DNA from: Isoetes taiwanensis
Taxonomy: Eukaryota; Streptophyta; Lycopodiopsida; Isoetales; Isoetaceae
NCBI GenBank assembly: GCA_021234155.1
Contig: JAJEKV010000077.1
Span: 270,424-334,423 of the forward strand
DNA length: 64,000 nt
Reading direction: 5' to 3'
Within the stretch, counting starts at the first letter, position 1. Each line of letters starts with the position of its first letter. Under the pieces are notes generated by a model. It was given only the letters and a program-made list of their open reading frames with translations, was not told the DNA's origin and made no database searches. Below are positions 24,228-35,494 of this stretch, one piece after another. The position numbers and the translations under genes were made by a program.

Positions 24228-24981
24228 TGCAATCGTGAAGTTCCTATAACTTTATCCAAGCCTCGCAAAGATTGTGTCTCACTTACAACACCTTTTATGT
24301 AATTATTTGTGGACTAGTGAAAGGAAAAGGTCATAGTTTAGATGTAACAGTCAATATTATGGAGTCAAACTCCTGTTCCTGCATAAGTGATTTTAACAGC
24401 TAGGAAGACATGATGAACCTGGAATTATATAGATCTTGCGTGTTCTCTTTATGCTAGTCTCACATTTCAAACTTCAAATCAAAGATTTGAATTTATCCCC
24501 TCATTTTCTCTCCAAAATCATTTCTTTCTTATGAGCCAAAAAAAAGTTATTAGCGGTGAGCTTTGCCTTCCTTACAAATTGTAGGATGCTCTTCATGTTT
24601 GGTTGTTTTACAAAGGTTATCATCTTTATCCAGACTGCCTATGTTCATCCATATGTTTTCTTTGCTCATATTGGACTCAAAGGGCAGGCCATGCATGAAA
24701 AGGGCATTGCCAATATTGGCAAGGGGTTCAAATCCCCAACCGAAAAATTATGGGCGGTTCGGGAGCATAAGAATGGACATGCTCAAACAAAATGGAGTAA
24801 GCCGAGCTTGTTTTTTCCACCATTGGTTTAGTATTAATTTCATTCATGATCTTCAAGTAACGAGGGCTTCGGGAAACCATCCTCAACCATTTTTATGGAA
24901 TTGGGCATAAACCTGGCGGGATTGCACCATCGCCAATTTTTCCTCCCCCGCCTGCTATTATTCTGATTCAAAGGTCTCCGT
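24228..24981. other. Unassigned stretch
   Basis: A plus frame at 24,556-24,831 (91 residues) has no recognised domain. GGGGTTCAAATCCCC at about 24,724-24,738 looks like a tRNA T-arm/B-box, but no A-box lies at the right distance. Confidence 0.35.
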
Positions 24982-25338
24982 GTGATTCCTTCTCGAGGAA
25001 TAGTACCCTGTGATTCCACGGGGAGAATATTATCGCGGTGATTCCACGGGGACCGCTGATGATATTTATCGCGTGATTCCACGGGGGGAGAATATTATCG
25101 TGCGTGGTGATTCCACGGGGGAGAATATCACAAGTATCTGGCGATTCCACCCCGCAGATCAATTCCATGTGATTAGTCACATTAGAATAAAAGGTTGGTG
25201 ATTCCATCCAAGCGTATTTTGCAGACGATGATTCCGCCGGAAGGTATAAAATAGAGCCTGTCAGCACGGATAACTGGGTAATACGAATAACGGGGCAAGA
25301 GGGTAACGGGATAAGGAGGGGTTAGTGATTCCGCGGGA
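24982..25338 (+). repeat. Irregular array of GTGATTCCACGGGG-headed units
   Basis: The head motif (or close variants) starts at about 24,982, 25,010, 25,038, 25,073, 25,107, 25,141, 25,198, 25,227 and 25,325. Most spacings are 28-35 bp. The four central units also share a tail AGAATATTATCG or GATATTTATCG. Outer units are more diverged (CGATTCCACCCC, GATGATTCCGCCGG, GTGATTCCGCGGG). No coding potential. It looks like a decayed minisatellite or clustered binding site. Confidence 0.8.
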
Positions 25339-25520
25339 CTAATCACCAAAACCAAGGTAAAGCTATTTTCACCTTATCGGCAGACCGCCCCTATAAAGAG
25401 TCAACCCAAAATTAAGGTCCAACCAATAATACTCGAAGTCTAACCCCCACTTTTTCGATCTTTTATGTCCCGTGGGTTAATAAATCGTTGTCCCTGCTTT
25501 TGGCTACCATTTAAATGAAA

Positions 25521-28500
25521 CTAGTAAACGTGTGCCCGGCGTTGCCGGGCTAATGTTCTGGCATATATTTTTACTCGGCCTTTGACATCCATTTGTGCAA
25601 CTTCCATTAACAACATTAACAACACATCTTGATATTCGCAAGTATGAACTTTGCTTTTGTAATTTTTTTTGTTATTGGAATTGCCTAATGAAAGAATTAT
25701 CAATGCATTACCTTTTCATAGAGAAAAAATGCTTTATAAGGAATGTTGTGGCCAATTAATTTACCTCCAAAGATGAAAAATTGACACGTGTTTTTACTTG
25801 ACTTTTATCATGCATATGTGCAACTGCTCACAACACCATAGATTGATGCTTGCAAGAACGATTTGTTTTTGTATTTTTGTTGCCTGTGTAACATAAAACA
25901 GTAGAGATGATGTAATAAATAATCTTTCACAAACATGATATGGAAAGATCAATTGTTATCGTTTGAAGTTCTTAATAACATCTCCATTTGGCAAAAGATC
26001 ACCAAAATAAATCTCCTACTCATGTCCAGGACATCATCTCTATCACCATGATGACAAACATGCAACGAAAGTGTGAAACCCCATATGTGCAATAGATCCT
26101 CCTATAATCATCTAGTTAGTGGGTTTGAATATAGTTCTTAATAACATCTCCATTTGGCAAAAAGATCACCAAGCACATAAATCTCCTACTCATGTCCAAG
26201 GACATTGGAATATAAAAAATCTTGTTTATCCTTCAGCTATTTTTACCATGATGACAATTGAGCATATGTAAACTACAATGTAAAAAATTTCATACGGACT
26301 GAAAATTTGAATCTCCATCACAAATTTAACTTGAAACCTCATTTGATATAATCACAACACCTTGAATTTGCAGTGTAAAAAACTCAAGGTTAAAACACAA
26401 ATAGATGCCTTATTTCGGTATTATGAAAAGGCATATCAGAAAATAGATTCCACCACATGCAATATAATGTGCAGAGGAAAGTTAGAATCTTAGCAAAGCA
26501 GCAATACAGTGTTTGGTTGGGTAGATTCCAAGGTGTACTAATTTGCATTTCTACAACATGAGATGCTAAAAGATTTTTCCTTGCTAGAGACCAACTACAT
26601 TGCTCAATTGAACTGTCTATCTGCTCCTCCTGCTATGCAAACATGTATATTATCTTCCCCTTCTCATTTAAAGCAATCAGACTTCGGAAGCTTAAAAAAG
26701 CTTGCAATTCAAATCAAATGTAGAGTGAGTGGTTGTTGCTAAATAATAGAATGTGCAATATTGCTTCCATATTGGGGTATTTTGAATAATAGTATGTGCA
26801 ACAGTATTGGGCTTAAATAAAGCCATGGCCCAGATTTGAATTTCATTTGGAATTCATGCATGTAGAAGTTTAGACCAAATTTTGTGGACAATTTTAAACA
26901 CCAAGAGTGCGGGATCTTTTAATGATTAGTTATGGAAAGCTTAAGAGGAGATATAAAGGTCTGCTTCCTGCTTCAGCGTACCACCTTCATGCAAGTGTGT
27001 ACCGCCTTCATGCAAGTGTTCTGGTCCCAAAGCTTGAAAGATGGCCTATCTCTCCAGGAAGTGGCTCCAGGGCTTGAAGATGCCTTATCTCTGCAAGAGA
27101 AGTACAACCACTTAACAGAAGAATCATGAGATTTGTATTCATCAAATTCTTACCATGATTGCATCCTCAAACCATCATAACATGATGTGCATCATCTCAA
27201 CCTTGATCTACAACTTGGAGTCAGCCAGATTCTAACTTTTAGAGAAGTGAAATTAATATGTGGAAGCTTAAAGATGTACATCTACTAACATTAAAAAAGT
27301 CAAGAAGAACAACTCCTCCAAAGCATTCTCAACCCTAACCCCGCATAGAAAAGCAAGCAATAAAATGGAAGAAAATAACCGGATATTTCAAATAATATAT
27401 TAGTTAAACAAAAGCAAGCCCCAAAGCCACTTGAACTATTGAACTCTAACATATCACCCCACAAGATCCGATATAAAGCCCCAAGTATCATTTTTTTTTT
27501 CAATTTGCATTTTTTTCCAATTCTTATATTTCATTTCACACTTCTTATTTGTCATTCTCATTTTTTCTAGGCAAAAGTACATTCACATTTGCTCATGAGA
27601 AGTCGCACGCCTTCCTTGCCGAAGCATCACGCTAAACAAAAATGCAAAAACAAAAATGCATGCATGAAATTAGAAAAGAAAGATATACCCGCTAAAGAGC
27701 ATGGAAGTTGTTTGAAGCTCTTTATCCGAATCCTCGAGGTTAAGAACGGCTCCCTAAGATGGCTTCAAGAACCGCTTCTCTTCCAAAAAGCAAAGAAGAA
27801 CGGCTCCGAAACTCCTAAGAAGGGCTCCAAGAGTGCCTTCTCTTGCAAACCCCAAGCTAAGAACGGTCCAAATGCAAACGTGAAAGGATTGTTTCCGCCA
27901 ATACCGGGCTTCCTGGTTTGAAAAATCCATCCATCCAGAAGAGGTCTCGCAAAGCTTGCAAAGAAAAGAATAGTTAAAGAATGGATCGAAATATTTTTTA
28001 CCTCAAACGAGGCGCCTTTAATCCCCTCAAAGTAGGGTTTTTGGATGCTCAAAGAGGATTAAGGAATAGCGAAATGAATGAATCCGCCATGGCGTATCCC
28101 GCCACAATAAAGATCCGCTTTTGCCTTCTAAGACCTGGCTGGTTTCTAAAACTTCTACAAACCACCACGAAATGCAACAGATTCCCCTCGATAGATTTGG
28201 AAGCGTATTCCAAAGTATCCAGATAATAGAGTTGATATAAGGGGGTCCAAGCTCGCCTTTGGCGAAATCTGATAAGGAGCCCAAAAATATTGCAGTATCG
28301 TAAATGGCAAGGATTAGGGAACCGAATCAAACCTATGTAAGATCGAAGAAATCCTTCACTTCAGATCCGGCCGGCCTTTGCAAAATCCATAGAGGATGAA
28401 TATTCCTAAACCGTAAATATTTAAACATGCTTGTTCAAGAGAGAAAAAGGAATAGGAATTTTATTGCTTGATGTGCCATACCGCTGATCCGCCATACCAC

Positions 28501-28750
28501 CCCGAAAGCTAAGAAACCCTAGATTTGCGAAGCGCCTTTGTTGCGTATAACGCCGCCGGTAGCCGGCGCTCGTCCACCGCCACAATCCAGGTGACTTGTA
28601 GAAGGGTAACGCCAAAGGTTGTAACGCATCCACCGCCAATTAAAAAATAATCGTAACGGGAAAAGTTTTTTCTTGCGGATTTACATTTTGGATTCTAAAA
28701 TTTCGCTTTTTTCGGGATTTTGATGTCCACCGGAAATTCTGAAAAGTAGA
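25521..28750 (-). mobile_element. Helitron C, 3.23 kb, non-autonomous
   Basis: The 3' end on minus carries a hairpin GCCCGGC-AAC-GCCGGGC (25,534-25,550), a 9-nt spacer and CTAG (25,521-25,524), then host T. The 5' end on minus is TCTACTTTTCAGAATTTCCG starting at 28,750, preceded by host A. These are the canonical Helitron termini (5' TC, 3' hairpin + CTRR, insertion between A and T). No Rep/helicase domain is present. Inside are duplicated tracts (for example TTCTTAATAACATCTCCATT at about 25,969 and 26,132) and a plus-strand frame of 110 Lys/Asn-rich residues at 27,589-27,921 with no family. AAACCCTAG, a telo-box, lies at about 28,513. Confidence 0.8.
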
Positions 28751-28929
28751 TTTCATCGCTGAAGACGTCAATTGGATTCGAAGATATACGAATCTAGATA
28801 TCGCATTAGTAAACGTAGTGTGCCCAAATTGGGCAAAAGCACATGCATCGCCAGGCACTTGTGCAAGCTTGCAATAAGTCTATAAGCCAATATTACAAAG
28901 ATATCATAGAAGCAATTCCCAAGTACTTT

Positions 28930-29470
28930 ATCGATAACATGCTTCAAGGATGACAATAAAATGAGTGAATGGTCAACATTATGAACTTGCTACAATTGCT
29001 TGTTCTTCTTTATCTACAACATGCTTTAAGAATGACAATAAGTTGAGTGAATGGTCAACAATATAGCTACAATGGATTCTTCTATAAATGCATATAGCAC
29101 CACCTCCATCCTATATTATGTTGTTCGATTTTAAGACTTGGAACTTCTTGTTGAAATCATTCTAAGACTCGTATCACTAAAGAGGATTACTGTAGCCTTA
29201 ATTATATTCTTCTCATCAACCACAACTTTGACAACATTGCTAAGTCTTGGAACTTCTTGTTCTAAGACTCGCCAAAGGGTATCGCTAAAGGGTATTCTTT
29301 AAGATTAGTTATATTCTCATCAACCACAACTTTGACAACATTGTTAAGTGAATGTAGTACAATTGTCAATATTGAGGTGTTTCAATGTTTACATGAAATG
29401 GTGAAACTACCACCATAAGCTACGTTGTTGCCAATATTGAGGTGTTTCAATGCTTACATGAAATAGTGAA
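28930..29470. repeat. Series of imperfect local duplications in Helitron A
   Basis: Blocks such as ATGAGTGAATGGTCAACA (about 28,962 and 29,042), CATCAACCACAACTTTGACA (about 29,214 and 29,315) and TATTGAGGTGTTTCAATG (about 29,369 and 29,434) each occur twice in direct orientation. Confidence 0.7.
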
Positions 29471-30912
29471 ACTACTTTTAGTGACGGTATAGTTTTATGT
29501 TTACCAATACTAAAAGCAATATAGAAGCACGTTTACCAATACAAAAGAAATAGTTATAGACTTTGAGATCAACATAGAGAAAAGGCAAATATGCTTAAAA
29601 CATTATTTCAACATAGTAATGAAATTGTTTGTCTGCACTCCTTTCAAGGAGGAGGTGATCTAGATAATATGCATACGATAAGCATAGCAACCATATACTT
29701 GCCTCTTCCATATTGCATGTACATTATATAACTACCTGCTTCTTATTCTGCCATGACAATTCATATTTATCAAACATTTCCTAAAGAGGAGCATGGTTTT
29801 CAAATGAGGTGAACATGTGCCAAGCCTGAATTATTTCAACAAAGACATATCAAATAGTAAATTCATTATTGTTTTTTACATTGTACAATCTATGCCAAAA
29901 TCTCGAAAGAAGCAACATAGTTAAAGTTTTCTCCTAGTTGTTGATCTCCTAACATGAAACTAATTGGGCACCGATAGCCCTTACAACAAAGGGCTAGGAG
30001 TCTCCATCAAATATACAATAGGTTGCATACTGAGCTTAGTTGACGATACATTAGTTTATGATAATATTAGACATTGCGTCCATTCCTTCATTTTATCATG
30101 TCTAGCTCAATTGGCAACACATCTAGAAGGAAAATGAAACGTAGCAGAGCATCACAGAATGTGCTTCATATGCTGTCATAGGAAATATTCATGGTACAAC
30201 TATATACATGTTTTATGGAGCATATCCACAAGGTAAAAAGAAAGAAACTTTACGCCTGAAGAAAAACAAAGATTGCAACATCAGTGTGGAGTACACAGAC
30301 CAGCTTTTCATTATGGTATATTTCCTGTAGCATGTTAAATGGAAAGTTTCAGAAACCAAAACATAGCGCACTAAAGCTGAAGAAAAAAAGAAGTAGAGGA
30401 ATATGTGGACCTTAATAACGTCCAGAGGGTTTTAAGTCCTTGAAAATGCACGGAAGATGTAGCAAATGAAGATAACCTGATATGAGTGACGTCCAAGAGT
30501 GCTCATTTAGACAAACAAAGTTTTAAGATCTGCTCAGCATCGTGCACATTACCAGTTTCAACGAACACATGCACCACAAAATTTCCAACCATTCTCTCCA
30601 TTTCCAGTCTACAGTTGGCTGCATAGCAGGCTTGGCTAATTCAAGGTTCCGCTTTCTTTTGCATGTTTGCAAGAAAGATAAATCGTTCTCAGATAGGGCC
30701 TCTAGGCTTATGGTAAATCCGCAAGTGCTACAACACTCCTGTTATGTTATGAGCTTGGACTATAGTAGGTGGGTTACAATATGGACATGCAACTTCAGGA
30801 AGTACTTAAGAGTTGGATATCCTTGAATACTATCCTGCCATCATTGTTTATGGTATGGTTTTAATCAAAATTGGCACAACACATGTCTTACTTTTAAGCA
30901 CAACTATATTTT

Positions 30913-30993
30913 CTTTGTAGCTGAATCCCTGTGAGCATCAGCATCCAACTTGGCAATCACAATTTCTTCCTCTAGCTTATAAGCTGCTGCAAG
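30913..30993 (-). pseudogene. Protein disulfide isomerase-like exon captured in Helitron A
   Basis: The minus strand reads [20 protein letters not shown] and then HRDSATK. This matches the plant PDI-like (PDIL2 type) thioredoxin-fold segment after the CGHC active site (...[35 protein letters not shown]). The exon is preceded by an AG acceptor (CATGAGCAG). After ATK the frame meets a stop instead of YGVSGFPT. The active-site exon and the rest of the gene are absent. Position inside a Helitron explains it as a transduplicated gene fragment. Confidence 0.75.
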
Positions 30994-31598
30994 CTGCTCA
31001 TGAACATGACAACAAATCATGACTTATCAGTTACATGAAGAAATAAATCATCATGAAGTTGGCTTATGACCATGCATCATAATCTAAAATTATCCTTCAC
31101 AAATTTAGAAATGGGCATATACTAAAAGGGCTGCTTTATTGCTTCATAATGATGGTTTTCCAAAACCATATCAGATGTTTTCTTGATGTGTTCTTAGATG
31201 CTTTCTTACCATATCAGATGTTTTTTTTCTTACCCTAATGATGGTTTTCCAAAAGCATATCAGAATGTTTGCTTACCTAATATGTGATCACCAAAATAGT
31301 CTGCCCTTTTGCTGCAAAGATATATTTATGCTGTGATGCTAAGATTGTGGTCCTGTATGATTACAGATACGTAACTGAGTCGTGCAGAACATTTCGGTCT
31401 TGTGCTGCAGAAATTACAGGATGGAAAGAGAAATAAAAGGATGGATAAATTAGAACCAAGTCTCCCATTAGCCTGCATCAAAGAAAGAAATATGCACCAA
31501 AGAAAGAAATATACAGAATACATCAGATGTAGTAGCTACGTCAGTGGCTGAGATGGATAATTATAGCTTACAGAGAAAGCAAAATACATTGTCTATGT

Positions 31599-31800
31599 AC
31601 CATCTTAAACACAGAGAGCAACGGATGATATCATTCTTTGGAGGATTGAACATAGCGGCTTCAGCTTCGCTACTGAGGACCTAAACATGAAAAAATCAAA
31701 TGACGAACTGAAGCTAAAAAGGAACTGCAAGTGATTCCTTATCTGCTACCTGATGCCGGATCTCCATGAGACCTGTAGGATTTAATTTGCTTGTGCCCAT
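31599..31800 (-). pseudogene. Captured N-terminal exon pair of an unidentified gene
   Basis: On minus, exon 31,800-31,750 encodes MGTSKLNPTGLMEIRHQ and ends at a GT donor. After a 69-nt intron ending TTTAG, exon 31,680 to about 31,599 encodes VLSSEAEAAMFNPPKNDIIR then CSLCLR. Both exons are phase 0 and read through cleanly. Upstream (to about 32,040) are two AAACCCTAG telo-boxes, as in a plant housekeeping 5' region. I do not recognise the protein. It seems to be the promoter and first exons of a host gene carried by Helitron A. Confidence 0.5.
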
Positions 31801-32188
31801 GGCCCTGAATAAAATATGGAAGGAAGAGGAGGAGGAGAATCGTCATCCAGCTTGAGAACTGCCTCTACATATTTGAATGAAGACGTATAGCTTGCTTGAA
31901 AACCCGCCTTTTGGGTTGAGAACCGCCTCTGCATTTTCGAATGGAGATGGATAATCAGCTATTCTGGAGCAGACGTTACAACACTGTCCTTCAAAACGGC
32001 TCAAACCCTAGCACCATCGCTCAAAAACAGCTCAAACCCTAGCCCGAAATAAAACCCAAAGGACTTGCCGGAAAAATTGTAAGACATTCCAAAATAACGC
32101 TTTTGCCCGGAAAATGGAGTGTTACCGGCGTTACCGGCGGCCGGAAAAAAGAGGACACCCACCCCAAGAAACATTTTAAGTAAGTAGA

Positions 32189-35100
32189 CTAGTAAATGTG
32201 TGCCCGGCGTTGCCGGGCTAATGTTAATGTGTTCATGTAGTAAACGTGTGTCCAACATTGTCGTGGTAATGTGGGAGCTTCTGCATTTTTACTTTTCTTT
32301 AATGTAGGCGTGTTACTCTTCTGATAAATCATATGTCATGTTGGATGTTGTTATAGTGCCACAACTTAACGAATGCACATTTAGAAGCATTTAAGCTCTT
32401 CTGATAAATCATATGTCATGTTGGATGTTGACGAATGCACATTTAGAAGCATTTAAGCACATCAACATGCCTCATATCCTAAAATTTTGACCAAATGAGA
32501 ATTGCCATAATGTTTTATAATGTAAGGCTTTTATTGGAGTCTAAGATTAGACATAATTTAAGGTTTTTGTTTGGACTTATACCATAGGCTCAATAAGCTT
32601 AAGCCTATAAACCAACGTGTTATCAAGATGCTGAAGATGCATGATTACAAAGGCCTGAATAAATGGAATCCATCACCTTTCAATTATTAACATGTTTGGG
32701 CCAATTCTTTTGGAGGAGAAGCACTTGCCCTTATGAATTGTTTTATAACATCTGAATCTTCTTTGAAACAAAATACACAATGTTCTTCCATCATCCATTA
32801 ATCCCTAGCAAGCTAATAATGGAACATAGTAGGCAAGGAAGGGAAATGGACATATTAGGCAAGAAGGGGACTTCACATTTGTCCCGGTTTTATTCAAAAA
32901 GATTATTTTATGGAGACCATTATTGATCAATTAAAACATGCCAATGAAATATATGAAGATTTACAATTGTACAATTATTGATTTAAATAGATTATGCTTG
33001 TTCTAGTGGATAATTTATTTGGCTTGTTTAAAACATTATGCAACCTATCACTAAATTATGACTATCCACTTGTTATAGCAGTGAAATCCATAGCTTTGTA
33101 ATGTCCTCATTCTATTGAATTTGACCAGTAATACGAAGGGCAAAATGTTTTAATTCTTTTGGCAATACTTGAATTCTCTTGTATGGGTTTGTGATCCTTA
33201 TTGCAAAACATAAACCAACGGAAAAGCCTTTTATGTTAGGGTTTGTAATCTTTATTGCAAAACATAGACCAACCAAAAACGTTTTATGGTAGAGTAATAA
33301 TGTTGACCACATCAACCTAACTAATCTCTTCTAGCCTAAAGATTTTTCTCTATTTGCACAGGTTCTTTATAAGTTGCTTCTGGATGCAGGCCTTTCCTGC
33401 AACTTTTATTCTCCAAATTCTGCATCAAACAGTTTGACATTCAGTTTAGCTATAATGGAGTTAGTATCCATGATATTGTGAGGCTCATCACTGCTTTTTC
33501 CCTAGGCAGCATAGCTAATATGATTTACAAAAATAGCATGTAACTTAATAGTAGAGACATCACATTCTAATATGCTAATTCAACTTCATCATTTGACTTC
33601 TATAAATATAGTGAATTGTAAATGGAATGTTTCTGCAAATATAGCCCATGTTCTGCAAAACATTTTATCTTCCTCCTCACCATTGCAACTTCTCTAAACT
33701 TTGCCAAGCTAGGATTTACTCCTTTAAATGTAAAAAAAATATCTGATAACCAAGTCTCCAACATGGCACCCAGTAGAGGTACACGTAGGAAAGGCACCAT
33801 GTGGAAGAGCAAATGCTAAGCAAAGACATTCCCTGTAAGAAATCCAACATAGTAGCCAAACCATAAACAAATAGGAGAAAATGTGCTACCTTCATAATAT
33901 GGTCAAGCTTTCCTGTTTGATTATTAAAGCAGTATATCTTTCTGGATAAAGAGAGAAACGTCAAGCATGCTGCCTGCATAAAATGTGACAGGAGTTTATT
34001 ATGAAAATTTGCCACAATATAGGAGGCAGGTCAGAGCCATATCCCTGCAGATGCTAGATTAATTGGAGCAATAAAAACAAAGCAAAAAATTCCAAATGCT
34101 CTTAGATGCAGGAAGAAGCATAAGAATTAGAAAGTGCACAAAATTAGCAATGATGAAATGAAAACCGGGATATGTTCATGATTTTTCCAACTGCTCTATG
34201 AACTGTATCCGTCTTTGTCTCTGTACATCTTCTCTACTTCCATATGTCTGCCACCAACATCTATAGATGAAATGAATCAAGATTCTAGCACAATAGGAAA
34301 TGGGCGAAACTGCATTTTGCTTGTTCCTAAATCTATGAGAAAAATGGAAAAAGAACTAAACTGCATTTATGTCTTGCCTCGTCAACAGAACAGAAGTTGG
34401 AATCCTTTGTTTGTGTAAAAATTGTAGTTACAGGCATCCTTAAAGCTGGATTGGATGTCGTTCTGTAGACCCACATAAGAATCGGTGAAGAATCGCTATA
34501 GAAAGATCGGCTGCATGCTGTTACAGATTGTTGCATATGCTATTGTTTTGCTCCAGTTCTGCAAGTTACATAGCCATATCTTTAACTCCATCGCCATATT
34601 GAACCTAAAATTCCATCGCTATAAGGCCAGAGCTCCCAGAGAACGAAAATCACAAACCCTAAATGATACAAACTGCTGACATACCTGGAAAAATCGGGGC
34701 CAGGCTATAGCAGGGCCAGATTGAGTAATAAATTTTCAAAGCAAAAACTATCACGGCAGAGCTCCCAGAGAACAAAAATCACAATCCCCTAAATGATACA
34801 AACTGCTCACATACCTTCTCACAGGAAAAATCAGAGCCAGGCTATGGCACTCATTTTCTACATTCAAGCAAGGAAAAGCACAAACTGGAATTCAGATACC
34901 GATAAGCCCGACGTTTACTGCCTAATGTAGAAATGCACGTCGTCTCCAAGCTTCAAGCAAACACCTTGCATGCTGCAACGGCTTCAAGCTCCAATCCCTC
35001 TTATTGTCTGGCAGCATTGAACCCAGCTGGCCCATCTTCAATGCCAGATGTTTCCTGGACATGTTTCGTAGCTTAAATCCTTTGCCGAACTCTTCAAGTT

Positions 35101-35448
35101 GCAAAATAGAAAGAGATTAATAAAACATTCTTCTCTGGATACATGAAGACCTCTGAAAAAATGCCAGAAGAAACAGCGGATGCATCTGAAGACAGAATTT
35201 ACCTGCTTGTGGCTAAATCCAAAAAATGGCGACCCCTAAACTGGAAACTCCATTTCAATAATCATGGAAGGCGGAGGAGCCCCATGTTCCCTGTCATCCA
35301 AAAAACGCTTCCCTCTCTGCCGTAAAAATTAACTACGAAAAGAAAAAAAAAATTGTCGCCGGAAACCAAAAAACCGGCGTTACATCGCCGGAAAAAGCGT
35401 TAGCGCCGGCGTGAGCACACCGCCTCAAAAACTTTTTAAATAAGTAGA
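32189..35448 (-). mobile_element. Helitron B, 3.26 kb, abutting Helitron A and the F-box gene
   Basis: The 3' end on minus has hairpin GCCCGGC-AAC-GCCGGGC (32,202-32,218), spacer, and CTAG (32,189-32,192). The hairpin is identical to that of Helitron C. The 5' end on minus is TCTACTTATTTAAAAAGTTT starting at 35,448, preceded by A. Its 5' kilobase is rich in CCGG and GTAACGCC motifs, as in the other two. A degenerate second copy of the 3' terminus lies just inside (32,237-32,272). Internal duplications occur at 32.3-32.46 kb and 33.17-33.29 kb. No transposase is encoded. A 60-residue minus frame at 34,922-35,104 is unassigned. Confidence 0.8.
32237..32272 (-). repeat. Second, decayed Helitron 3' terminus inside Helitron B
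   Basis: On plus, TAGTAAACGTGTGTCCAAC continuing ATTGTCGTGGTAATG parallels the true terminus TAGTAAATGTGTGCCCGGC...GGCTAATG 48 bp away. The hairpin is broken by substitutions. Confidence 0.65.
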
Positions 35449-35494
35449 TTTACCATTTGTGTAGGGTTTATGTTTTCTTCATAATTCTCATCCC
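35449..35494 (+). promoter_or_regulatory. Remaining host 5' leader of the F-box/FIST gene
   Basis: Only 46 bp of non-Helitron DNA lie between the Helitron B 5' terminus and the ATG. It contains a telo-box (TAGGGTTT, 35,462-35,469) and a four-codon upstream reading frame (ATG at 35,470, stop at 35,482-35,484). Any core promoter farther upstream must be in Helitron sequence. Confidence 0.6.

Larger units (their letters stand above)
28806..32188 (-). mobile_element. Helitron A, 3.38 kb, carrying gene fragments
   Basis: The 3' end on minus has a hairpin GCCCA-ATT-TGGGC (about 28,822-28,834), spacer ACACTACGTTTA and CTAA (28,806-28,809), followed by T. The 5' end on minus is TCTACTTACTTAAAATGTTT starting at 32,188. 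It shares its 5' start and the CACAC...GTTTACTAR 3' signature with the two neighbours. The 5' T directly follows the CTAG of Helitron B. It contains a PDI exon and an N-terminal exon pair of another gene, both on minus, and diverged tandem blocks at 28.93-29.47 kb. No transposition protein is encoded. Confidence 0.75.

Noticed and set aside
24713-24745. tRNA gene, from GGGGTTCAAATCCCC
   Set aside because: It looks like a T-arm/B-box, but there is no A-box about 30-60 nt upstream, no anticodon arm and no acceptor pairing.
24982-25338. CRISPR-like repeat array
   Set aside because: Units vary in length and sequence, the intervening segments are themselves related, there are no cas genes, and the window is plant nuclear DNA.
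34922-35104. SRP54 M-domain fragment on minus (LALKMGQLGSMLP)
   Set aside because: Only about a dozen residues look similar and the surrounding conserved residues are missing, so chance is as likely.
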